Positions 1 to 10,503 are shown, numbered from the stretch's first letter. The stretch: 64,000 nucleotides of DNA from Psychrobacillus lasiicapitis (GCF_006861795.1 NZ_VDGH01000011.1:70418-134417), one strand, 5' to 3'. Made by a program: numbers and translations. The notes: generated by a model from the sequence alone, not told the origin.

Positions 1-213
1 GCCAACAGGATGTTGGTTTCAAAGGCGTTGCCACACGATGTGGCGTTCTTAGCCTTTGTTCCTCTGTCAGAGCAAAATGAACCATTCCAACGACGCCCTA
101 AGCGGCGCGAATGGCTCATCGCTCACCCGGCGGAAAGCGTCCACCCTGTAGCGGAAATCCAAGCGTCCACTTCATTCAACTCACTACCGCGCAGTTTCCC
201 TATAATGCGCATT
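1..213. repeat. Right part of an interspersed structured repeat element (copy A)
   Basis: This stretch holds no credible gene. It closely matches 57437-57640 in the same orientation and is related to the inverted copies at 11.9-12.5 kb and 50.7-51.1 kb. It contains mini-hairpins (CCAAC/GTTGG at 2-16, CCAC/GTGG at 31-43), a longer stem around GCCATTCC and GAATGGCT, a GCGGAAAGCGTCC segment, and the terminal motif CTACCGCGCAGTTTCCCTAT near 184-203. The other end lies outside the window. Bases 214-340 show no further feature. Confidence 0.75.
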
Positions 214-344
214 AAGGAGCTTCTAATTAGGCATTATATGCGTTATATTTCCTTAATAGAGATTAGTCTAATAATTTGCGGACTCTAAATTTAAATAGAA
301 GCTTTTCCACTACATTCGTCGAGGAGTTTAACACTAGCAGTCTA

Positions 345-375
345 TAAAAAACGCGAAGGTGTAGAAACCTTCGCG
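345..375 (-). terminator. Rho-independent terminator of xpt-pbuX
   Basis: On the minus strand a perfect 9-bp stem (CGCGAAGGT/ACCTTCGCG, loop of 6) is followed by a run of T. It lies just after the pbuX stop codon. Confidence 0.9.
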
Positions 376-387
376 CTGTAATGTTTA

Positions 388-2246
<1,859 letters not shown>

Positions 2247-2276
2247 TTAATCCCTTCTTTTTCATTTTTTTCAAAC

Positions 2277-2337
2277 AAAAAAGCCCGATGATATTGCACC
2301 AATCCAGATTTGGAGTGGAACAATGTCATTCGAGCTT
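2277..2337 (-). terminator. Riboswitch-controlled leader terminator
   Basis: On the minus strand AAGCTCG pairs with CGGGCTT, continued by ATGACATTG against CAATATCAT, and a T-run follows at 2277-2282. It lies between the purine aptamer and xpt and is the expected expression platform. Ligand-bound aptamer should allow this hairpin to form. Confidence 0.85.
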
Positions 2338-2402
2338 ATAAATTCGAATTAAAATAAAAGAAATCATGACAGCTAAGTCATAAATTCGATTATTTCATTG
2401 CC

Positions 2403-2471
2403 ACTCATAGTCAGCTTATTTACGGTAAGCCGGTAGAAACTTGCAGGCCATATCCCTGCGATTATACGAGT
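2403..2471 (-). promoter_or_regulatory. Guanine-class purine riboswitch aptamer
   Basis: Read on the minus strand, the conserved core is visible: P1 ACTCGTA paired with TATGAGT, then TATAATC, GGATATGG, AAGTTTCTACC, and the P3 arm GGCTTACCGTAAATAAGCTG. The joining strand reads GACTATGAG. The C at the position that pairs with the ligand marks it as guanine/hypoxanthine-sensing, not adenine-sensing (which has T there). Confidence 0.95.
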
Positions 2472-2493
2472 TATTACTATTTGAATATTTTTC

Positions 2494-2521
2494 ATTATAG
2501 CACGACAATGATCTAATTCAA
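2494..2521 (-). promoter_or_regulatory. SigA promoter of xpt-pbuX
   Basis: On the minus strand: -35 TTGAAT (2516-2521), 16-bp spacer, -10 TATAAT (2494-2499). Predicted start of transcription is near 2487, a few bases before the riboswitch P1 stem. Confidence 0.75.
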
Positions 2522-2625
2522 TGAATATAAAATAAGTTCAATGATTCACAAAATTCAGTGGAAATTTAACAAATAGATTACAAAATCATTAAGAAGATGG
2601 AGGATACTTAACCCTATAATAGGTG

Positions 2626-2919
2626 CTATATTTTATTCTCTGCTTTTAATGATTTGAATGCATGTATGAAAGGTGTAGGATTATCTTGAATCTTATAAGA
2701 AAATACTCCTTGGTTTGTGTGTAGATAAAGAATACCTCCACCGAAAGAGAAAGATTTATGTGATACATCATGGACATGCCGAAGCTCAAAACGATGTCGG
2801 GCTGTGATGATACCTTCCATATTTAGCTGGAGTTCGTATTGAATTTCAATTTGTTGCATTTGATAGTAAAAATCTATTTTCCGTTCAATTTCAATATAAA
2901 CAATTGAATACTCGCTCAA
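2626..2919 (-). CDS. Hypothetical protein, 97 residues
   Basis: I do not recognise the family. The start is taken as the TTG at 2919 because a GGGAGGTG ribosome site sits 7 nt before it. The ATG at 2934 would place that site inside the coding sequence. The protein alternates short beta-like stretches (IVYIEIERKIDFYY, IEIQYELQLN, GGGILYLHTN), ends in a helical FIHAFKSLKAE, and has no signal peptide or membrane segment. It follows the FAD oxidase by about 30 bp and is probably the last gene of that operon. Confidence 0.6.
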   Translation of the reverse strand: MSEYSIVYIEIERKIDFYYQMQQIEIQYELQLNMEGIITARHRFELRHVHDVSHKSFSFGGGILYLHTNQGVFSYKIQDNPTPFIHAFKSLKAENKI

Positions 2920-2948
2920 GCATACACCTCCCAACTTGTTACCTACAT

Positions 2949-4037
2949 TTAATTTGGTGCGTACAAAGACAAATCTAGTACAGTTTTATGTCCTAACGCT
3001 AATCTGGCAAGCTCCGCGCCGACAAATGGTCCTGCAGTCAATCCAGAAGCACCTAATCCATTTGCGAAAAAGATGGAATCAAATCCAGGTACATTTCCTA
3101 TTACCGGTAAAAACTCAGGTGTAAATGGTCTGAATCCTACTCTGACTTCCTCCATTTGAGCAGTTTCTAGTGTTTTGGCAATACTAGTAGCATTCTCTAA
3201 TAATAGTCGTTTTCCTTCTTCTGTTACATGGTGATCAAATTCAGTAACCTCTTCATATGTAGAACCAGCTATTATTTTCCCCTCGTCAAATGCTAACAAA
3301 TATTGATTTGTCGGTGGCAAGACGACCGGCCATTTCCCTGTACCTTTATCTTCTATATCAAGATGCATAATTTGTGCTTTTTGAAAGCTTACTTTCATAT
3401 CTTTCCCTAATTTAGATGGAATCTCATTGCCCCAGGCTCCAGCAGTCAAGATAATCTTGTCCGCTATTAATTGCTTTCCATTTACGAACACAACACCATC
3501 TGAAAGCTGTGCATCTCCATTTATTATTTCCGCTCCTAGCTTTTTAGCTGCGCAAATCAAGGCATCTCGCATTGCCCGCCCATCCACTCTGGCAGCCCCT
3601 TCGACATATAAGGAAAAAAAGTCTTCCGAAATAAGTGGAAATAGGGATTTTGTCTCAGCTGGTGAAAGAATTTTCAATTCCCCAATTTCAGGTGCTTCTT
3701 GCCTCTTTTCTAGTGCTCGATCAAGCATCTTTTGCAACTTTTTCTCATCATTCTGTAAAGCAATTGCCCCTACTTGTTTATATCCAGTCGAGGTCTCCCC
3801 TAATTTCTCGAGTTCACTTACAAGCTGTTTATAATATTTAGCGCCATTTCGAACAAGCGCATACCATTTTTTATTTCTTCTTTGCGAAATCCAAGGGCAA
3901 ATAATACCTGCAGCTGCCGCAGATGCTTGACCCGAATCCCGTCTATCAATTAGCGTAACTTTCACATCCTGTTTTGCCAAATGATACGCCGTGGAGGCTC
4001 CTAAAATCCCGCCCCCTATAATGATAAAAGAAGCCAT
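2949..4037 (-). CDS. FAD-dependent amino-acid oxidase (DadA/glycine-oxidase-like)
   Basis: 362 residues of the DAO superfamily. The N-terminus has the Rossmann dinucleotide motif IIIGGGILGASTAYHLA followed by the acidic end of beta-2 (LIDRR). Near the C-terminus ANGLGASGLTAGPFVGAELA is the conserved FAD-closing segment. It would oxidise a D-amino acid or glycine-like amine, substrate unknown. It begins 3 bp after the LD-carboxypeptidase-like gene, so the two are co-transcribed. That pairing suggests use of D-amino acids released from peptides or cell wall, which is inference. It is not next to thiazole genes, so a ThiO role is less likely. Confidence 0.85.
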   Translation of the reverse strand: MASFIIIGGGILGASTAYHLAKQDVKVTLIDRRDSGQASAAAAGIICPWISQRRNKKWYALVRNGAKYYKQLVSELEKLGETSTGYKQVGAIALQNDEKKLQKMLDRALEKRQEAPEIGELKILSPAETKSLFPLISEDFFSLYVEGAARVDGRAMRDALICAAKKLGAEIINGDAQLSDGVVFVNGKQLIADKIILTAGAWGNEIPSKLGKDMKVSFQKAQIMHLDIEDKGTGKWPVVLPPTNQYLLAFDEGKIIAGSTYEEVTEFDHHVTEEGKRLLLENATSIAKTLETAQMEEVRVGFRPFTPEFLPVIGNVPGFDSIFFANGLGASGLTAGPFVGAELARLALGHKTVLDLSLYAPN

Positions 4038-4040
4038 TTG

Positions 4041-5075
4041 TTACTCCACTCCGCTTTCTAAAATAGAAAAAGTCATATTCTCACTATCGATTTCTGCCAA
4101 AGCACCATAAGGTAAGACAAATTTTGGCTCTGTATGACCAAAATTTATATTATAGAGAATCGGCAAATTCGTTAAATCCAATTCTTTCATTATTTTTAAT
4201 ATGGATTCTTTATACTCTTCATAGTACTTTTCTTTCAAAGGCTTTCCAAAAATAATACCTTTTGCTTTTTGTAAAATTCCTTGTGCACCATAGTTCCGTA
4301 GCCAATATTCGATATAAGTGGGTTCTGGCATCTCTTCGGATGTTTCAAAAAACAATATACTATCTTTCCAATAAGCGTCATTTGGCCAAAGAGCTGTCCC
4401 TTTCGCAAATTCTAACACTTCAATACATCCCCCGATTAATGTTCCTTGTACTACTCCTTTGCCTTGTAGTAATTCATAGCCACTGTTCGGATACATAGTT
4501 CGTTTTGTATTTTTATTTTCCACAATCCATTCTAAGCGATCACTCGTCCACTCAGCTGCTGGTTTAATTTCTCCAATTACTTCATTTGTAAATAATGTCT
4601 TTTTTAATGCCTCTACTGTGTATTCATGCATTTCTACATTTTCCGCGAAGTCCATTAAAATAGCTGGACCGTAAAAAGAGGAAATTCCTGCTTTGTGACA
4701 AAATAGATGTGTCACCGTAGTATCTGAATATCCAATGAATACTTTTGGATTTGAACGGATTATATCAAAATCAATATAGGGCAGTAAACGAATGCTCTCA
4801 CTTCCGCCAATATTTGAAATAATCCCTTTTATCGTTGGATCTTTAAAAGCATTCATCAAGTCCTCTGCACGAGCCTTTGGATTATCATATAAATAATCAG
4901 CGCCCTTTAAACTGTTCGGCATCGAAACAACTTCTAGACCAAACACTTTTTCCAGACGTTCCACTCCTTGTTCATATCTCCATTTTAAATCAGGTTCTCC
5001 TGCTCCACCCCACGATAAACTAATCGTAGCAACTTTATCTCCCGGTTGAAGCATTTTTGGTTTTATCAGCATCAT
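4041..5075 (-). CDS. S66-family peptidase (LD-carboxypeptidase / MccF-like)
   Basis: About 344 residues. Family S66 serine peptidases cleave LD-peptides of murein or, in the MccF branch, detoxify microcin C-type aminoacyl-nucleotides. The nucleophile motif is IGYSDTT, the Glu region is GGCIEVLEF, and the C-terminal His is in FGHTEPK. The insertions (ERL/EWIVENK and the long central part) and the PGDKVATISLSWGG start resemble the MccF branch more than LdcA. The start is placed at ATG 5075 (or 5072), with AAAGGATGG upstream. An in-frame extension to 5129 lacks a good site. It is the first gene of an operon with an FAD amino-acid oxidase. Confidence 0.85.
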   Translation of the reverse strand: MMLIKPKMLQPGDKVATISLSWGGAGEPDLKWRYEQGVERLEKVFGLEVVSMPNSLKGADYLYDNPKARAEDLMNAFKDPTIKGIISNIGGSESIRLLPYIDFDIIRSNPKVFIGYSDTTVTHLFCHKAGISSFYGPAILMDFAENVEMHEYTVEALKKTLFTNEVIGEIKPAAEWTSDRLEWIVENKNTKRTMYPNSGYELLQGKGVVQGTLIGGCIEVLEFAKGTALWPNDAYWKDSILFFETSEEMPEPTYIEYWLRNYGAQGILQKAKGIIFGKPLKEKYYEEYKESILKIMKELDLTNLPILYNINFGHTEPKFVLPYGALAEIDSENMTFSILESGVE

Positions 5076-5291
5076 AAACAATTCCCATCCTTTCTCTCCC
5101 GGTTTTCCAGGCTGTAATTCTCCAAACAATTTTACGGTAAACAGCTTAGATATCCCTGATTAGTTAACAACCATCACCGATGGAAGTTTCATTTTATCTA
5201 ATTATAGCGGAAACATTCCAATTATTATTGTCTAAACTTAAAGAATTTGGGTATAAGATAATTATATTAGCTTTGAATGGAAGTGAACGAG

Positions 5292-6140
5292 ATGAAATGG
5301 CAAGGCAGAAAAGGAAGTTCTAATGTAGAAGATCGACGTGGAAAAGGCGGCGGAAAAGCAATCGCTGGTGTTGGTGGCGGTCTTGGACTCATTATTGTGC
5401 TTATCGTAACCTTGCTTGGTGGAAATCCAGAGGATTTAATGGGTAATTTAGGTGTTACCGATCAATCTAACTCTGCCCCTTATGTAGAAACAGCACAAGA
5501 AAAAGAACTGGCGGAATTTGTTTCTGTTGTACTCGCAGATACGGAAACGGTTTGGTCTGAGATATTCCAGGAAAACGGCTTACAATATACAGAACCAACT
5601 CTTGTTCTTTATACAGATAGTGTAAATTCAGCATGTGGTACTGCGGGTGCATCTGTTGGTCCCTTTTATTGTCCAGGAGATCAAAAATTATATATCGATT
5701 TGAGCTTTTATCAGGAATTACAGGATAAATTCCACGCACCAGGGGATTTTGCCATGGCTTATGTTATTGCACATGAAGTAGGTCACCATGTACAAACTTT
5801 GCTAGGAACTTCTGATCAAGTAATGCCACTTCGCCAAAAGTTAAGCGAAGAGGAATTCAATAAATACCTAGTCCGATTTGAACTTCAGGCAGACTATTAC
5901 TCAGGTGTATGGGCAAAACATGCAGCTGGAATGGATTTGTTAGAAGAAGGAGATTTAGATGAAGCATTAACTGCAGCAAGCGCAGTCGGAGATGACACAT
6001 TACAAAAACAAGCAATGGGATACGTCGTCCCAGAAAGTTTTACACATGGTACATCCGAACAACGTAAAGCCTGGTTTTACAAAGGCTATGAAAATGGAAC
6101 GATACAGGGCGGAGATACCTTTAAAATTAAAACTCCTTAA
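5292..6140 (+). CDS. Neutral zinc metallopeptidase (YpfJ family)
   Basis: 282 residues of the Zn_peptidase family (YpfJ). The N-terminus has the family mark MKWQGRKGSSNVEDRRG, then one membrane segment (GVGGGLGLIIVLIVTLLGG), then an extracytoplasmic domain with AHEVGHHVQ (HExxH) and the downstream FELQADYYSGVWA, whose Glu is the expected third zinc ligand. It acts presumably on the outer face of the membrane; substrate unknown. ATG 5292 is chosen over 5277 because GGAAGTG lies 8 nt before it. Confidence 0.88.
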   Translation: MKWQGRKGSSNVEDRRGKGGGKAIAGVGGGLGLIIVLIVTLLGGNPEDLMGNLGVTDQSNSAPYVETAQEKELAEFVSVVLADTETVWSEIFQENGLQYTEPTLVLYTDSVNSACGTAGASVGPFYCPGDQKLYIDLSFYQELQDKFHAPGDFAMAYVIAHEVGHHVQTLLGTSDQVMPLRQKLSEEEFNKYLVRFELQADYYSGVWAKHAAGMDLLEEGDLDEALTAASAVGDDTLQKQAMGYVVPESFTHGTSEQRKAWFYKGYENGTIQGGDTFKIKTP

Positions 6141-6168
6141 AGCAGATCCCAAGTGGTCTGCTTTTTTC
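6138..6168 (+). terminator. Terminator after the YpfJ-like gene
   Basis: AAAGCAGATCCC pairs with GGTCTGCTTT and is followed by a T-run. Confidence 0.85.
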
Positions 6169-6241
6169 ATTGACCCGAGCGAAAGAAACTGATTATAATG
6201 AAAATAAATTGTTCCTTTTAATGGAAAAGTGAGTGTGGAAT

Positions 6242-7084
6242 ATGAATATACCTTTTACAAAAATGCATGGCTGTGGAAATGATTATATATACATTAATTG
6301 CTTTGAACAGTATATCCAACATCCTGAGAAACTAAGTAAAATAATTTCTGATCGACATTTTGGTGTCGGGGGAGATGGTATTGTACTTATATGCCCTGTG
6401 GAAAATGCAGATGCGAAAATGCGAATGTTTAATATAGATGGCAGCGAAGGAAAAATGTGTGGTAATGCGATTCGATGCGTTGCTAAATATGTATATGATA
6501 ATAATATTGCAAAGAAAGAAGTACTTAAAATTGATACACTTAGTGGAGTTAAAACGATTGAGCTAAAAGTAAAAGATGATCAAATGTATGAGGCGACTGT
6601 TGATATGGGTGGCGCTATTTTAAATCCCTCCTCTGTACCCGTATTGATCGAGGAAGAAGAAGCATTGATTGATTTTCCTATTGAAATAGATGGTGCTACT
6701 TATAATATTACGACCGTTTCTATGGGTAATCCCCATTGCGTTTTGTTCTATGATGATATAACCTCTATTAATCTACCCATAATAGGACCTAAATTTGAAC
6801 ATCATCCTCTATTTCCGGAAAGTGTGAATACGGAATTTATCCAAGTCGAAAATCGAACTACTATTCATATGCGCGTTTGGGAACGCGGAAGTGGAGAAAC
6901 GCTTGCTTGTGGTACAGGTGCATGCGCGGCGGTTGTAGCTTCTGTTTTAAATGGGTATTGCGACAAAGATACAGATATTACAGTTAAGCTGTTAGGTGGA
7001 GAACTTGTGATTCGCTATACTGACAATAGCGTTTTTATGACAGGTCCTGCTAAAAAAGTCTTCGAGGGTATCTTTCAGTGGTAA
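6242..7084 (+). CDS. dapF: Diaminopimelate epimerase
   Basis: 280 residues, normal for DapF. It converts LL- to meso-diaminopimelate for lysine and peptidoglycan synthesis. The two catalytic cysteines are in MCGNAIRC and LACGTGACAA. The start MNIPFTKMHGCGND is the family's usual N-terminus. A GTG at 6233, with GGAAAAGTGA before it, is an alternative start adding three residues. It is a single gene with its own terminator at 7111. Confidence 0.95.
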   Translation: MNIPFTKMHGCGNDYIYINCFEQYIQHPEKLSKIISDRHFGVGGDGIVLICPVENADAKMRMFNIDGSEGKMCGNAIRCVAKYVYDNNIAKKEVLKIDTLSGVKTIELKVKDDQMYEATVDMGGAILNPSSVPVLIEEEEALIDFPIEIDGATYNITTVSMGNPHCVLFYDDITSINLPIIGPKFEHHPLFPESVNTEFIQVENRTTIHMRVWERGSGETLACGTGACAAVVASVLNGYCDKDTDITVKLLGGELVIRYTDNSVFMTGPAKKVFEGIFQW

Positions 7085-7110
7085 ATAAACTATTATTTAA
7101 ATGCGTTTTG

Positions 7111-7142
7111 AAGCCCTTCAAATATCTATTTGAAGGGCTTTT
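7111..7142 (+). terminator. Terminator after dapF
   Basis: AAGCCCTTCAAAT and ATTTGAAGGGCTT form a long stem followed by TT. Confidence 0.85.
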
Positions 7143-7294
7143 ATGCATAGTCAAATAAACTAGGACATACACTTGTTTAGTATTTTGAAATATTACCTCT
7201 CTACTTTGTAACCTTATTGGTAAATTGTCGTAATATTCCTGTAATACAATACTGCTAGTATATTGATTAGACTAAATAGTAAGGGGTAGAGTAT

Positions 7295-7852
7295 TTGAGA
7301 AAAATTCTTGGGACACTCATCATCACATTAGCACTATTGGTTAGCGGAACAACAACTAGCATGGCCGCATCTTCCATGCACACTGTAAAAAAAGGTGAAA
7401 CATTATATAAGATTGCGAAATCGTATAATGTATCCATCTCTAATTTAAAATCATGGAATAATTTAAAAACGGATACTATTAAACCGAATCAAAAATTAAA
7501 AATTACAAAACAAGCTTCCAAAACGAAAAACCCATCCCGTTCTAATTCAGAGGATAATGTAGTGAAAGAAATCGTTGTATCCGCAAGTGCCTTTACTGCG
7601 AGTTGCAATGGGTGTACCGGAATTACAAGTACAGGTATTAACTTGAAAAAGAATCCGGATATCAAAGTAATAGCGGTAGATCCGAAAGTTATTAAACTAG
7701 GGACAAAAGTCCATGTGGAAGGATACGGTTATGCTATCGCTGGTGATACGGGTGGAAATATTAAAGGGAATAAAATTGATGTGTTTTTCTCCTCTAAAAG
7801 TGATGCTTATAAATGGGGGCGCAAAAACGTAACCATAAAAATATTAGAATAG
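7295..7852 (+). CDS. Secreted LysM and 3D-domain cell-wall protein (YocH-like)
   Basis: 185 residues starting at TTG 7295, with AAGGGG 9-14 nt upstream. A signal peptide (residues 1-25, cleavage near SMAAS) is followed by one LysM repeat (about 29-71, HTVKKGETLYKIAKSYNVS) and a linker rich in Lys and Ser. A C-terminal 3D domain carries the three aspartates in AVDP, AGDTGG and IDVFF. Proteins of this type bind peptidoglycan and are thought to be lytic transglycosylase-like muralytic enzymes. YocH-type genes are often under WalRK control, but I saw no clear WalR box here. Confidence 0.9.
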   Translation: MRKILGTLIITLALLVSGTTTSMAASSMHTVKKGETLYKIAKSYNVSISNLKSWNNLKTDTIKPNQKLKITKQASKTKNPSRSNSEDNVVKEIVVSASAFTASCNGCTGITSTGINLKKNPDIKVIAVDPKVIKLGTKVHVEGYGYAIAGDTGGNIKGNKIDVFFSSKSDAYKWGRKNVTIKILE

Positions 7853-7859
7853 ACTTCAA

Positions 7860-7888
7860 AATGACTCCAATGTTGGGGTCATTTTTTT
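7860..7888 (+). terminator. Terminator after the LysM-3D gene
   Basis: AATGACTCCA/TTGGGGTCATT stem followed by seven T. Confidence 0.85.
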
Positions 7889-7952
7889 ATGGTTGCAGCT
7901 ACCTTTTCAGTCCATTATGATTACAAAAAAGATTAATAAGGACGTGTATAAA

Positions 7953-8273
7953 GTGAGCAAAATAGTTAAAGAATTTCAACTACCGTATTATGCTGTTATT
8001 TTTTCTTCTCAAAGAACAGATGGTGATAAAGGCTATGCTAAAATGGCAGACAAAATGGTAGAATTGGCATCTCTACAAGAAGGATTTTTAGGTGTGGAAT
8101 CTGCACGTGATAACGAGCTAGGGATAACCGTATCATACTGGAGCTCTTTAGAGTCAATTAAGAAATGGAAAAACCATTCCGCTCATCTAATTGCACAGGA
8201 AAAAGGAAAAAAGGTATGGTATCAAAGCTTCTCACTAAGGGTTTGTAAAGTAGAAAGAGACAACTTTTTTTGA
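7953..8273 (+). CDS. Antibiotic biosynthesis monooxygenase (ABM) fold protein
   Basis: 106 residues of the dimeric alpha-beta barrel (ABM/YqjZ-like) family. Small heme-, quinone- or flavin-independent monooxygenases and some unknowns belong here. Typical parts are YYAVIFSSQR, MVELASLQEGFLGVESAR and YWSSLESIKKWKNHSAH. GTG 7953 is chosen because AAGGA lies 10 nt before it. The longer reading from 7893 overlaps the preceding terminator region and has no ribosome site. Function not determined. Confidence 0.8.
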   Translation: MSKIVKEFQLPYYAVIFSSQRTDGDKGYAKMADKMVELASLQEGFLGVESARDNELGITVSYWSSLESIKKWKNHSAHLIAQEKGKKVWYQSFSLRVCKVERDNFF

Positions 8274-8307
8274 AATGTAGTCTTTTTTATACAACAGAGC
8301 TCAATCG

Positions 8308-8349
8308 ATGCGAAGTCCCTATCAGTCAAAGTATGACAGGGACTTCGCA
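8308..8349. terminator. Bidirectional terminator between convergent genes
   Basis: A 12-bp perfect stem TGCGAAGTCCCT/AGGGACTTCGCA lies between the ABM gene (+) and the DUF3817 gene (-). T-runs are modest on both sides. Confidence 0.7.
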
Positions 8350-8646
8350 TTAATTTGCTTGCAACTTCTTCAGACGACTGTCCAACACAAAGTTACCGAA
8401 TGGAATGAATGCGGAAATAATAGCACCAATGGTAAATCTAAATGGCCATCTTACAGCAAATTGAGCATATACAATCGCGATTAAATAAACTAGAAATATG
8501 TAACCATGTAGTGTTCCAAAAACGGTTACTGCCTTCGGAATATCGAACCAATATTTTAAAGGCATCGCAATGAACAACAGGATTACTAGAGAACTACCAT
8601 CCAATAAGCCCATAAAACGGAACCGCCCTAATGCAGTTTTTAACAT
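8350..8646 (-). CDS. DUF3817 membrane protein
   Basis: 98 residues with three membrane segments, of the DUF3817 (integral membrane YdzA-like) family. Family marks are RFRFMGLLDGSSLVILLFIAMPLKY at the N-terminus and VFGTLHGYIFLVYL in the middle. The role is unknown. In other bacteria the domain also occurs fused to or near transporters. It stands alone here. Confidence 0.85.
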   Translation of the reverse strand: MLKTALGRFRFMGLLDGSSLVILLFIAMPLKYWFDIPKAVTVFGTLHGYIFLVYLIAIVYAQFAVRWPFRFTIGAIISAFIPFGNFVLDSRLKKLQAN

Positions 8647-8717
8647 TATTTAAATCCAACTTTCTTTACCTATCTTCCAACATTATAGAATGAGAATTAT
8701 GCTAAAGTCTATACAAC

Positions 8718-9344
8718 TCAGATAGATACTAATTTTTTTATGCCAAATATTATCGCTTCATAGTAGGACTGTTCATGTAGCACAAAGTTATACTTTGTTA
8801 CGGTCTTTCTAAATGAAACTCTTTCTCCTTTGTTATTTATTTCAAAGCCTTCTACCTGAATATCTTCTAGTTCCCCTAACCAAAGCTTTGAAAATTGCTC
8901 AAATTTTGCTCGAACAACTCCGGAAACTTCTTCTGCTTGAAGGGTAAAATCATCAAAACTTAAAGCAGCCTTATATACATAAACATTTGCTAGCTCTTGA
9001 TCAATAAGTTCTACAGTCGTAACTGAATAATCTATTATTCCAAGTGGCGCTAATTCCTCAAAAGAAATGTCGATACCTAGTTCTTCTTTCACTTCTCTAA
9101 CACCATCATACACTGTCTCTGAAGCTAATAAATGACCTGCTGCTGTAATGTCTAAGAGTCCAGGATAATCCTTTTTAGATTCACTTCGGATTTGCAAATA
9201 GATATAATCTATTTCCTCTTCCCTACTAATAAACCAACAATGAAACGTTTCATGCCAATGTCCTAGTCTATGCACTTCATGGCGTGGAGCTGTCCCTATA
9301 GCATTTCTATTAGTGTCAAATATTCTTAGCAATTCTTCTTCCAT
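8718..9344 (-). CDS. NUDIX hydrolase (isopentenyl-diphosphate isomerase-like subgroup)
   Basis: 208 residues. The complete Nudix box is visible as GHLLASETVYDGVREVKEEL, fitting Gx5Ex7REVxEELG. The N-terminus EELLRIFDTNRNAIGTAPRHEVH and the HRLGHWHETFHCWF stretch resemble the YfcD/IDI-type Nudix subgroup. The substrate is unknown; nucleoside diphosphate derivatives are typical. Single gene, with an Mg2+-dependent cytosolic enzyme expected. Confidence 0.85.
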   Translation of the reverse strand: MEEELLRIFDTNRNAIGTAPRHEVHRLGHWHETFHCWFISREEEIDYIYLQIRSESKKDYPGLLDITAAGHLLASETVYDGVREVKEELGIDISFEELAPLGIIDYSVTTVELIDQELANVYVYKAALSFDDFTLQAEEVSGVVRAKFEQFSKLWLGELEDIQVEGFEINNKGERVSFRKTVTKYNFVLHEQSYYEAIIFGIKKLVSI

Positions 9345-9398
9345 CTCTAATTCTTACCTCCTTTTATTACAAAGTTGTTATCGATCCCTGGCACCAAA

Positions 9399-10037
9399 TT
9401 ATGCTTTTATAAGATTTACAAAATCATTTAGTTTATCTAAAGAGATTAAATTGTGATTACATCTTTCACTGTCTTGGCAAATGTAATTGCCTCTCTTAAT
9501 ATAAGCATCTTGTGTAGTTCCTTTTACTGCAGAGGTGAACATCCCAATTTCCTCGGTGCGATTGCATAGTGCACAAATACCTTTTTTGCTGGAAAGTGTA
9601 TAGTCTCCTATGATTCCAACAAGTTTACCGTGATGTTCTACAATGAGGAATTTTTTATTGGAGCCTTTATCCAACCATCCTAAATAAGAAATCTCTCGAA
9701 AGTCTATATTTTCTAATGAAGGAGTTTTCAGCTTTTTTACTTTTGGAAACAACTTTTTAATCATTTGCTCAGTCACTGCTTTAAAAGGGATCACGAAAGG
9801 TTTGATTTGTTCCAAAAATGCTTCGGCATCTGCTTTTTCTTTAATTTCTATTATCGGGTATAGCAATTGTTTTTGTTCTTCATTTAGATTTTCGAATAAA
9901 TTGGATATTTTTTCGCTAGTAATGGATTTTAAGGCATTTAATACTCGCTGATCATTTACGGTAGAGTGAGCATTTATTAACGCTTGCCCTTGATTCTTTA
10001 TGAAATTAAATTGATCGTTTCTTATGAAATGATCCAT
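9399..10037 (-). CDS. EF-G-binding protein of the FusB/FBP family
   Basis: 212 residues, matching FusB/FusC (about 213). An N-terminal helical domain is followed by a C-terminal four-cysteine zinc domain: CALC near residues 155-158 and CQDSERC near 186-192. These proteins bind EF-G and speed its release from the ribosome. Horizontally acquired members give fusidic-acid resistance, while chromosomal FBP proteins in Bacillales may have housekeeping roles. Nothing around it suggests recent transfer. Confidence 0.88.
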   Translation of the reverse strand: MDHFIRNDQFNFIKNQGQALINAHSTVNDQRVLNALKSITSEKISNLFENLNEEQKQLLYPIIEIKEKADAEAFLEQIKPFVIPFKAVTEQMIKKLFPKVKKLKTPSLENIDFREISYLGWLDKGSNKKFLIVEHHGKLVGIIGDYTLSSKKGICALCNRTEEIGMFTSAVKGTTQDAYIKRGNYICQDSERCNHNLISLDKLNDFVNLIKA

Positions 10038-10147
10038 AATTATCTCTCCTCAACACATTTTTAACTAATGTTTTCTATTAGTTTATTGTAGCGGGAAGTT
10101 ATCTTTTTAGAAATGGAAAAGATGATTAGGAATAGTTCTCTACATAC

Positions 10148-10182
10148 AAAAAGCTGATAATCCTTATATGGACTCATCAGCT
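10148..10182 (-). terminator. Terminator after the CD3324-like gene
   Basis: On the minus strand AGCTGATGAGTCC pairs with GGATTATCAGCT, followed by TTTTTG. Confidence 0.75.
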
Positions 10183-10189
10183 CAAAAAA

Positions 10190-10453
10190 TTACTTCGTAT
10201 AAATAATCTTTTTAATCGTTTCAATGGACAGAAAAAACTCTTCAGCTAATTGCTTCATTGAAATTCCTCTTTTATACGCTTGTTTAATCGAATAATTTCT
10301 ATCATCGATTCTCTGTCTTTCTCCAGATAGCGTTCCCCACTTTTTGTAGTTTCTATCTGGTTTCGGAATATAAATAGCTTCCCCTTGTATATACTTCTGG
10401 ATTTCCTTTATAAGATCTTCGGGTAAAACAGAAGTTGCTTTTACATATGTCAT
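10190..10453 (-). CDS. CD3324-family small DNA-binding-like protein
   Basis: 87 residues. It matches the CD3324-type family of Firmicutes: LPEDLIKEIQKYIQGEAIYI near the N-terminus, a basic middle with WGTLSGERQ, and a C-terminal helix-turn-helix (MKQLAEEFFLSIETIKKIIY). It probably binds DNA, target unknown. AAGGAGCGAG-type purines lie just upstream of the ATG. Confidence 0.8.
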   Translation of the reverse strand: MTYVKATSVLPEDLIKEIQKYIQGEAIYIPKPDRNYKKWGTLSGERQRIDDRNYSIKQAYKRGISMKQLAEEFFLSIETIKKIIYTK

Positions 10454-10503
10454 TTTGCTCGCTCCTTATCTTTCTAAAGTTAAAATAAGGTGCAAAGCCG
10501 ACA

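Noticed and set aside
10-288. Open frame of 92 codons at the window start
   Set aside because: It lies inside repeat copy A, which recurs at 57.4 kb with different frames, and has no ribosome site or known domain.
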